The position numbers and the translations under genes were made by a program. Shown here piece by piece: positions 56,499 through 64,000 of a stretch of 64,000 nucleotides of DNA. The DNA lies in assembly GCA_905116865.2 (NCBI GenBank), contig CAJHNH020006246.1, positions 170,001 to 234,000 on the forward strand. The letters run 5' to 3'. The notes under the pieces are model-generated. The model was given only the letters and a program-made list of their open reading frames with translations. It was not told where the DNA came from and searched no databases. Source of the DNA: Candidula unifasciata. Lineage: Eukaryota > Mollusca > Gastropoda > Stylommatophora > Geomitridae. The first letter of the stretch is position 1; the number at the start of each line of letters is the position of its first letter.

Positions 56499-56735
56499 GA
56501 CTTAGAATAAGATGGCGAAATATTGGACACATCCCGAAGAAAACGCAGTCAAAAGGTTTACAGTGGGCACTGAAGCGGGAAACAAGTGTATTGATGAGAA
56601 GATGGCCTCTAAACAAAACCCAGCGACGAAGTTTAATGAGAGGCGAGCGGTGCTAGAGGCGATTTCAAACATAAAATCGAAAGAATTAAACGAACGGCAC
56701 GGACGAATTGACAGGGAGCTTATACACGCCTAGGC
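56499..56735 (+). pseudogene. Possible non-LTR ORF2 fragment
   Basis: RLRIRWRNIGHIPKKTQSKG followed by LQWALKRE recalls the RWxWIGHxLRK...ALQWxPxGKR motif of ORF2 tails. Two frames are open (98 and 73 codons), so the assignment is weak. Confidence 0.35.
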
Positions 56736-57001
56736 GTCGCTTCAAGAAAATAGTATGAATATTACCTTAATTATAATTGTTATATTAGACAACTGTTTCA
56801 CTTTGATTGTGTGCGCAAGTTTGACAGCATAAGGTTGCAATGCGCGCCATGCGCATTCGAAATTGTCCGCGCACTTGTTGCATGTAATCAAGTTGTATTG
56901 GTGGTTGTGGACTTATCCCAGTAGCTGCAGCCTGCTGACTGTTATTATTGTCCAGTCATCCAGGGAATGCCTAACTGGCCTTAATTGTCACCAAAGGTAG
57001 A

Positions 57002-57045
<44 letters not shown>

Positions 57046-57524
57046 TGAGGGCAAATAATAATAATTATTATAACAATGAAAGTATAATTATAAGAGCGCA
57101 GACTGGCTGAAATATGACAATGTCCGTCTCCTGTACATTTACACTGGGTTTATGTGTCTAGGCTGTGATCAGTGAAATTATAAAGCAGCATTTCTAAAGT
57201 CACAAATGAAAGAATTGCTGCTAGTCCCACGTACACATAGTTTGATGCTTGCGGAAGTGCAGATTAGTCGCCATGGCCACGGGAACAAATGTATACTTCA
57301 TAAACATAAGCCTTTTTGTTTTTAATTGATACTGTGCTATCAGTGTCAGACATGGGCTGCAACAACTGAGTTTGAAATCATAGCAGGTGAGGTGGCTGTG
57401 GCGAGCGGCCAGGAAACATACTATACAGAGGATTAGGATCCCCGCTCAACATTCTGCTGAGGTAACTGGAAAAAAGGGGAAGGTGCAAAGAAAAGTTAAA
57501 TGGCAGCTATCAAATCATTAGATC
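56736..57524. other. Unassigned sequence with (GA)n
   Basis: (GA)n at 57001-57042 and a short (TAA)n near 57055. No gene. AGGTGGCTGTGGCGAGCGGC at 57390-57409 might be another tRNA-like scrap. Confidence 0.5.
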
Positions 57525-57835
57525 CCTGTGTGGATTCTATGGCCCCTTTTTTGGAGTTTAAAAAAAAAACTTCGACCCCCCCCCCCCCACCCTTCTTAAC
57601 AAGTATGATTTAAGGGTTAAGTTTGTTTTCTTCCAATTCGGACTGTATCTGCCTGAATGGCGATGAACCAACAGTCTGTGTAAAAATAATCTAAATCTGT
57701 AATACGGATGTGCGCGCAAAACCCAAGTTCTATAATAAGACCAAAGTCCAGAAGTGGACGAACAACCAAATCTTCCAGCCGGAGTCTACAGTCAGTGAAC
57801 GTGAAGAAGAAATTAGTAGATGTAGACTTTGAAGA
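57525..57835 (-). mobile_element. Family B SINE-like repeat, near full length
   Basis: From the 3' end: CCTGTGTGGATTCTATGGCC, a C-run, TTAACAAGTATGATTTAAGG (diverged core), AACCAACAGTCTGTGTAAAA, AATACGGATGTGCGCGCAAA, AGAAGTGGACGAACAACCAA, GCCGGAGTCTACAGTCAGTG, GAACGTGAAGAAGAA. Confidence 0.85.
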
Positions 57836-58260
57836 ACACTAACCTAGAGATAAAAACCTCAGTCAGCGGGTATTGGATTCACTGACATTGTTGTCACCTG
57901 TGTTTCGCCCGTTATCAGTGATAGTCAGGATGTACACAGCGGCCGCGGATAATCCTTCACCGGGCCGGCTACACTGAAGCCTGCCTTCAGTCGAACAAAA
58001 GCGTTGTTATCTGATGGACGAGCTCTTTGACAGCCTCAGTACGGGCCACTTAATTCAAATTCTCCCAAAGGTCAAGGGTTAGAAGTAGCCGTCTGTTGTC
58101 TTTATTGGCTGTGTCATTATCGTTGATGCGTCATCGGTTTCCTAACTTGAACGTTGTTTACTGGTAGCCTAGTTGAGAAATATTGTAGGCAGTTAGTTGG
58201 GCCTTTGTGGCGCAGTGCAGGGTTGAAAAGTAAAGTACGTAGGGTTGATATCGTTTTCTG
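57836..58260. other. Unassigned unique sequence
   Basis: Moderately GC-rich and repeat-free; no exon recognised. Confidence 0.45.

Positions 58261-58337
<77 letters not shown>
58261..58337. repeat. (TA)n microsatellite
   Basis: About 37 TA units. Confidence 0.97.
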
Positions 58338-58342
<5 letters not shown>

Positions 58343-58747
58343 CCACGTGTATGTGTCTGCACATACGTACATACCAGTGGCAGTCATCACAGTTGTGTAT
58401 GCAGGCCACAGTTATACGCTAAGAGCACAGCTCAATTATACATACAGAACCAAGAGAGAGCCCAGCTGTCGCCCCAGGTCTGCATGTTTAATCAACCTCT
58501 GCTGATGCTGATGAAGGCCTGGTGTCACGTGTTGCGTACTGGTGACTGTTCTGCCTTTTATTCCCCCGGCTAGAGCGGTTAGCTGGTTATTAAGAGGCAA
58601 ATAATTTAGTAATTATAGTATATCGCAAAGTCTGTGGAAGTTAGTCTTACCAGGCTTTTATGAAAACTGTAGTGGAGAGAATTAGGTTTGTTGAAAGCAA
58701 CTCCAGAACCTTCATAGGCACACAATTATTTAAACACACAACACTTA
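58338..58747. other. Unassigned sequence
   Basis: No gene or repeat recognised between the two TA arrays. Confidence 0.5.
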
Positions 58748-58749
58748 TA

Positions 58750-58804
<55 letters not shown>
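58748..58804. repeat. (TA)n microsatellite
   Basis: About 28 TA units. Confidence 0.97.
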
Positions 58805-58810
<6 letters not shown>

Positions 58811-60155
58811 GTGTGTGTATAGTTAGTTTCATGCTGTGTCATTTCTTAATAGCTTTCGATTTTAATTGTGTTTAGTGTATCCTGTTTTTCTGCCTCTTTC
58901 TATGAGTGCCGATCAACACATTATCTGTTTATTTATTATATGTTATGGTGCTACCCCCATCCATACCCTCGGCCCCCCCCCCCCCCCCAAAAAAAAAAGG
59001 GTTACGACCGGCCGAATGAGAATCGCTACTTCAGAGTGACAAAACGGATCCCAGCCTGTACACTCATTGTTTTAAATTGACTTGTGAAAAGCCCAAATAA
59101 TTGTGGAGGCGACAGCTGTAGAGAAGATATATGTAAACAAGCGCTCATATAGGATCCGAGGACAAACTGCAACAGTAAAGTTGATTCAAAAACAGACATC
59201 TTAGCACTCGTGGCATTCTCATAAGCGCTTCGTCTGCATCCTCAGCAGCCAGCTCTATTAGCAGTAGCAGTCTGATTATATTCCCGTTTTGCTTTCCCTC
59301 TGAGAGCGTTGAGTATCGGCTAGATCCCCCTCGTCGCTCATCGCTGCATCTCGCTCACAAGGCTGTGTTGATCCATTTGCTCCTCCGAATTCGAGCTAGA
59401 AGTGAAGAAAGCTTTAATCCCCAAACAGTCAGTTATCGTTGACTGGTGTTCTCACCCCACACGCTGGCAACATGAAAATACACGCCATGTCTATTTGATT
59501 CACCCCTGACGTAGCTGCAACGAAGCCGGTCTGGTTTTTTTTTTTTTAACCTGTTGATTCCGCGTGTTTTTAATTTCTCATTTCCTTTCTGCGGATCGAT
59601 GTATTTGAAGCCGCCTTGCTGGTTAGTTTTGCGCTGTTGCAGGGATGTGGAAGGATGGGGGGCTTATTAAAAATATCAGGGGTCATGTATTGGCGGGTTG
59701 GGCGACTGACGTCAAAAGTGAATCGCTTTGAACACCCGCGTGAAATTGGTGGAAAGGGGGGGGGGGGGGGGGGGGGGAATCCTTGAAAGCATTATCTGTT
59801 TGTGTTAAGTACCCTCTGGTAGACACAAAGGAGGTTTTGTTGTAGGGTTGCATTGTTGAATCAGACTGCCGAAGTATGTGTGGAGTGTATTTACTATGCT
59901 TTGACGTTCTAAACTGGGCAAGCGAGGGTGAAAACTGGCCATTCAGAGCCAATTTCTATTCAGTGTACAGTACACTTTGTATCGTCTGACGCAGGCTTAT
60001 CGAAAACATTATGGTCTAAATTACGTGAGATCAGAATTCTTAATGTTGTTGAAGTAATTTGGAAAATCGATACATACTCACTGCAACAGATATGAAATAG
60101 AAATTTTTTCCCCTCTAAACTTACCGCAAATGTCGCATACATTGTGAATAAACAT
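58805..60155. other. Unassigned sequence with homopolymers
   Basis: C-run plus A-run at 58973-58998, T-run at 59536-59547, G-run at 59756-59777. The stretch 59100-59520 is repeat-free and mixed in composition, and could be conserved non-coding or exonic, but I see no open frame or splice pair that supports this. Confidence 0.45.
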
Positions 60156-60425
60156 TGCGGCGTCCGTGGCTTAGGCGTTGCGAGTGCGCCTCGCAATTAC
60201 AACATATCGCAAACTAAACTCACTGGTAGCTGCGCGAATTTTTATCGCAGGTCGACCCAGCCTAAAATGGGTCTCAGGATATTTGTCATGTGGAAGTAAA
60301 GACGGCCAGCGTTATGCTTTCCACATTACCCACCTAGTGTTGATAGGTCTGGAGACAAAAAAATGGGTGCTCTTCCCATATGTCAGATGCACATAGAGGC
60401 GTGAAAAGGGATCTTTACTTACTTT
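60156..60425 (+). mobile_element. Family C SINE-like repeat with tRNA-like head
   Basis: The fullest copy. It starts GCGTCCGTGGCTTAGGCGTT and GCGAGTGCGCCTCGCAATTA (tRNA-like), then GGTCGACCCAGCCTAAAATG, GGAAGTAAAGACGGCCAGCG, CACATTACCCACCTAGTGTT, GATAGGTCTGGAGAC and GAGGCGTGAAAAGGGATC. A clear B box is not preserved. Confidence 0.8.
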
Positions 60426-60516
60426 TATTGTTAAATATTTCGTAGATATAAGATCACATAATTATGCTTGTAGGCGACAGTTTTTCTTCTGTTCTCCCTT
60501 AATGCTTCTCAGAATT

Positions 60517-60675
60517 AAGAAAAGATATAAAACCGAACGAAAAGTATATTAGCAAGCTTCACAATATAACAGATACAAACAAAACGTTAGCGTTGCGGCT
60601 ATTGAGCCTTCATCAGCACATACAAATTAAACAGTACTACATAGATACACAAAATCACTTATCTGGTATCTCTAT
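60517..60675 (-). repeat. Dispersed repeat with hammerhead-like core, second copy
   Basis: Partner of 9946-10112 at roughly 85% identity. The minus strand has CTGATGA (complement of 60610-60616), GGCT-CAAT-AGCC, GCAAC and ACG-CTAA-CGT. The hairpin stems are the same as in the first copy while the second loop differs. Confidence 0.65.
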
Positions 60676-61332
60676 GCAGCCGGGTCGGTGGTCATTCAGC
60701 ACAATGACTACACGTGTCGACTGGGGGAATAAATACCCCCTGTGGAGTACCAGGGGCCATAATTGGGGTGTTGGGGTTGAAACTGTCAGGGCAGTTCAAT
60801 CCTCTGGGAGTTTAAATGAAACTCTGTTGGCAATTCAGTCCGGTTCAGATGGGAATTGTTCTTGCAGTTGTATGTTTGTGACCATTTGCGAATTTCTTAG
60901 AGCAGTCGCCCGCTTGGAACCAGGTCTGATTTTGTGTGTGTGTGGAAGAAAATATATTAACTGTCATACATGTCATAGCAGAAATATGAATGAGAAGTGG
61001 AGATTGTTAAGAATGTGGAATCACTTCGCCCATCCAGGATTGAGAGCTGGTATAGACGGGCAACACTAGGCTCCAGCCGGCTTGTGAACTTTTCAATCTC
61101 TTTAGTGCCAACAACTTGAGAGCTGACTGACTGCGAGACCATTGTGGTTTGGGAAATTGCTGAGACTCAGTCAGTCATTGTTCTTCAGGATGTGTACCGG
61201 AAGTTTTATCACCTTATGGATGAGAATCAAACTCGAGTAAATCGTTAAAAGCCCCCGTTCTGCGATATAACGCATGCATATTCGGGCATCTATAGAGCTG
61301 CGAAGCACTGCCTTTCTCTAATAAATAAATCA
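60676..61332. other. Unassigned sequence
   Basis: The plus-strand frame 60593-61069 (158 codons) begins inside the dispersed repeat and has no family resemblance, so I do not call it a gene. Confidence 0.45.
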
Positions 61333-61620
61333 TGTGTGGGTGGGAGACTTGGTGGAATTTCTGTCAGTCTCGTGGTGTGCCCCATGTGTGGGTGGGAGAC
61401 TTGGTGGAATTTCTGTCAGTCTCGTGGTGTGCCCCATGTGTGGGTGGGATACTTGGTGGAATTTCTGTCAGTCTCGTGGTGTGCCCCATGTGTGGGTGGG
61501 AGACTTGGTGGAATTTCTGTCAGTCTCGTGGTGTGCCCCATGTGTGGGTGGGATACTGTGGAATTTCTGTCAGTCTCGTGGTGTGCCCCGTGTGTGGGTG
61601 GGATACTTGTTGGAATTTCT
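61333..61620 (+). repeat. Minisatellite, 5.5 units of 52 bp
   Basis: TGTGTGGGTGGGAGACTTGG, TGGAATTTCTGTCAGTCTCG and TGGTGTGCCCCA make the unit; starts at 61333, 61385 and 61437 give exactly 52 bp. The fifth unit has a 2-bp loss. All three plus frames stay open through the array. Confidence 0.97.
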
Positions 61621-61921
61621 GGCGTGCACATTTTAGTCCACGAAATGTTTCGTAACAGCGGACACCGTGCTCGATGAAGGCCTTGGCTCGACCCTATCTC
61701 CGTTGGCCAGACAAGTGTCTGCCCAGGGTGCCCCGCGTGGATCCGAAGGAAAGTCTGGGTCATCTTGAACCATAGACGTGGCACGCCGGTCTATGGGAGG
61801 CTCAGAAATGGTAAACATTGGCAGCGGGAGAAAGAAAATAGATGTATCATTTCCTGATCGATTGTCCAATCTTCTGATACCTAGATTCGTTTTCTCATAT
61901 TTTATATGAATACCAGTAATA
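61621..61921. other. GC-richer unassigned patch
   Basis: The minus strand is open over 61633-61869 (SEPPIDRRATSMVQDDPDFP, SDPRGAPWADTCLANGDRVE). Codon texture is protein-like, but I recognise no family and see no splice signals. Confidence 0.3.
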
Positions 61922-61992
61922 CAGTCGCCGCTCCGGCTAAGGCGCTATGAGTGCAGTTTCTTAATTTCAACGTCTCGCGTTTGATTCAGGAA
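61922..61992 (+). mobile_element. tRNA-like SINE head
   Basis: CGCCGCTCCGGCTAAGGCGC and TCTCGCGTTTGATTCAGG are spaced like the A and B boxes of a worn tRNA-derived SINE. No body follows that I recognise. Confidence 0.5.
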
Positions 61993-62200
61993 CTTTTGGA
62001 ACTTTTTGCGTTGATTTCAACAATGACACGAGCTTCGACTATTTAGAAATTAGTAGCAAACTTCTATTTTTTCTTCTGCCTCCTGTCTCACGATGGAGCA
62101 CAGACCCCCTGCCAAGTCGTTCTATCCTTCGCTATTGCATGCATCTCACTAATGTCCCCCCCCCCCCCCCCCCCCATCTTTCGAACTTCACTCCCTAGCT

Positions 62201-62396
62201 CGGTGGCACTCAACCTTTCCAAAGCCGCCACCCTTTAATACAGTCCTCATGTTGTGGTGACCCCCCAGCCATACAATTGTTTTTGTTGCTACTTTATAAT
62301 TTCAGTGAATATGTGTTCCGATAGTCTTTGGCGACTCTTGTGAAAGGGTTGTTCGACCCGCCCCAAGGGTCGAGACCCACAGGTTGGGAACCGCTG
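62201..62396 (-). mobile_element. SPIN-like hAT element, near full length
   Basis: GGTGGCACTCAACCTTTCCA, CACCCTTTAATACAGTCCTC, GTTGTGGTGACCCCCCAGCC, GTGTTCCGATAGTCTTTGGC, TGTGAAAGGGTTGTTCGACC and CACAGGTTGGGAACCGCTG. Flanking 8-mers CCCTAGCT (62193-62200) and CTCTATCT (62397-62404) match at 6 of 8. A C-run lies just upstream at 62155-62175. Confidence 0.88.
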
Positions 62397-62599
62397 CTCT
62401 ATCTTATCTGCCTTTATTTGTGTATCCCATGGGTTACATTGTAAATACGTTCTAGTTTAATTGTCAGGTTTTCTCAGCTTATGTCCAATCCAACGCCAGC
62501 ATCTTTTCTTCACCTCTTTGTCCACTGGAACCTTTTCTGTTCTGTTACAAAGCCCAGCATTAGTGATTCTATAAACCATTTTTAATTCCATCTATTAAA

Positions 62600-62690
62600 T
62601 AGTAGCAAACTTGACGTATAATTGGCTAGTAAAAACAACCAGTCACCCATTACATGCTGAAGTTGGTTTACGACGTCCCGTAAAGCAATG
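62600..62690 (+). mobile_element. Family A SINE, 3' fragment
   Basis: GTAGCAAACTTGACGTATAA, GCTAGTAAAAACAACCAG and GTTTACGACGTCCCGTAAAG follow the family A 3' half at reduced identity. Confidence 0.65.
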
Positions 62691-62883
62691 TTCTTTCCCA
62701 TCATAAAAATAGATTGTTTTTGAGTCCCACCTGACAGCTCACCAACACCGAAATAATAAACTAATTAGATAGCAATATAATTGTTAGATTCGATGTCGCA
62801 ACATTACAGTTTTCAGCTGATTCAGACTCTTTTTTTTTTTAAAATTATTTTTTTAACACCCTTCAGGTATCAATCCTATAGAC

Positions 62884-63090
62884 CAGTGTTTCCAAAACGT
62901 GCCTTGGTTGTGGCGTCTTTTTTTTTTCTAATTAACATTTTTCCACTTCGTCCTAACCTAAGTGAAAGTATGACTGTTCGTATGTAAGAGATACAACAAA
63001 AAACTCTTGTATCTTCGAATATTTCGCGGCGCCTCTGTGGAGAGGTCGCGACTCACCTGGGCGCCTCGGCGCACAGTTTGGGAATCACTG
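62884..63090 (-). mobile_element. hAT non-autonomous element, 207 bp
   Basis: CAGTGTTTCCAAAACGTGCC and CAGTTTGGGAATCACTG ends; the interior matches 48276-48495. Flanking 8-mers CTATAGAC (62876-62883) and CTTTAGGC (63091-63098) match at 6 of 8. Confidence 0.85.
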
Positions 63091-64000
63091 CTTTAGGCTA
63101 CAATAGTGAAGAAGAACTCCCTAACCCGTTACCTGATTAGGCAATGTTTGGTGACCCACCTGTACTTTCCCGCGGCCTACCAGTTGAAGAACAGTCTGTA
63201 AAGGATATGCAGCAAACCATGTAAAACCATAAACTACATGTCAGCATGACACTATATTAGAATATAGTGTGATAACTCAGATATTAACATAACTGTTTTA
63301 ATACAATGCATTTTCAGTTTCTAATAGTAACACTATTACACGTCACATTCGTAGATCAAGATCAAGAGAAAGCACATTTTCCCTATCATCATTATTCTGA
63401 ACTCGTGATATACTTAACAAATAGGAACAAGATAGTTTGCCAGAGACACTGTAACGCTTTGTGCTGAAAGAATCACTAGTTGGTTCTGTACTACTTCATG
63501 GTAAACTGATACATGACTAAAGGGATGTGGACGAGGTCTTTTGGCAGCGAGTGGACTGTGAGGAAGCACAAACAGATCATCAGAGTCCGAAGTGAATAGG
63601 GCAGCGGAAAATGACCCTATGATCTGACGGACACTCAGCACTCAAATAAAAGACAAGACGGACATACAGCCAGACTGCTACTCCGCGCTATCCGCTGAAG
63701 ATGGGAAATGAAGCGCTTATGGGTATGCCCCGAGTGCCATGATGGTAGTTCCTAAACTGAACCCAGTGGAGCTGACTACCTGATCTCATAAATTAATAAA
63801 CTTGTTTTTTTTGGTCGATTTAACATCTGACAGAAGCTTGGCTGTATCTAAAATGTAGCGTCCTCTTTTTTGCTCATGAGCAGCCACGAAATCTCGAATG
63901 GGAGGGAAAGGTCCAAACTTCCACCCACGCGCTAAAAACACACATAAGCCTGTAAGATATGACAGACGACGCCAACCAGATACTTCATGAAATTGGAGAA
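63091..64000. other. Unassigned sequence
   Basis: Near 63190-63218 AACAGTCTGTAAAGGATATG is a scrap of the family A 3' end. No gene recognised to the end of the window. Confidence 0.5.

Noticed and set aside
60593..61069. 158-codon plus-strand frame as a gene
   Set aside because: Starts inside the dispersed repeat with the hammerhead-like core, and no family resemblance is seen; composition fits chance.
61333..61620. Repeat protein encoded by the 52-bp array
   Set aside because: The period is not a multiple of three and a 2-bp indel is present; there is no sign of frame selection.

Overview
This is animal nuclear DNA made almost wholly of repeats, with no complete protein-coding gene that I can recognise. 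The degraded retrotransposons resemble the RTE-, CR1/Jockey- and RNase-H-bearing non-LTR families common in lophotrochozoan genomes. Together with tRNA-derived SINEs, very abundant microsatellites and SPIN-like hAT elements, they suggest a mollusc, probably a gastropod. That assignment is inference from repeat style, not from a marker gene. There is no operon structure, dense coding or other prokaryotic signature.

Layout. 0-3 kb: a CR1-like LINE remnant on the minus strand whose TG-rich 3' UTR seems to have grown to about 1.7 kb. 5-13 kb: SINEs, a 55-bp minisatellite, a SPIN-like hAT copy, a second hAT copy, a dispersed repeat with a hammerhead-ribozyme-like core, and LINE remnants, ending at a 1-kb CTT array broken by five CTG blocks. 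15-20 kb: LINE and SINE debris and a 240-bp TTTC array. 20.3-23.3 kb: a 3-kb satellite-like array of about 60 units of 49 bp. 24-32 kb: SINEs, another hAT copy, a 435-bp CA/TA array and an unassigned 118-codon open frame. 30-41 kb: four LINE reverse-transcriptase tails and three LINE 3' ends, with two SINEs that keep target-site duplications. 41-49 kb: microsatellites, hAT copies, little else. 49.3-50.3 kb: the only gene-like segment, a non-repetitive CpG- and CAG-rich stretch ending in a strong splice donor at 50316, which could be a promoter plus first exon on the plus strand. 50-64 kb would then be its first intron; it holds GATA, TA and CA arrays, LINE and SINE fragments, a 52-bp minisatellite and more hAT copies.

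The recurring mobile families are: (A) a ~230-bp tRNA-derived SINE; (B) a ~270-bp SINE-like repeat with a conserved core around TAGTCGACTCTTACGACATG; (C) a ~260-bp tRNA-headed repeat with GGTCGACCCAG in its middle; (D) SPIN-like hAT elements (three copies); (E) a second hAT group with CAGTG..TTCC ends (four copies); (F) LINE remnants of several lineages, all 5'-truncated to the C-terminal part of the reverse transcriptase or the 3' UTR. Nothing here works together as a pathway; the window is best read as intergenic or intronic DNA, possibly around the 5' end of one gene.
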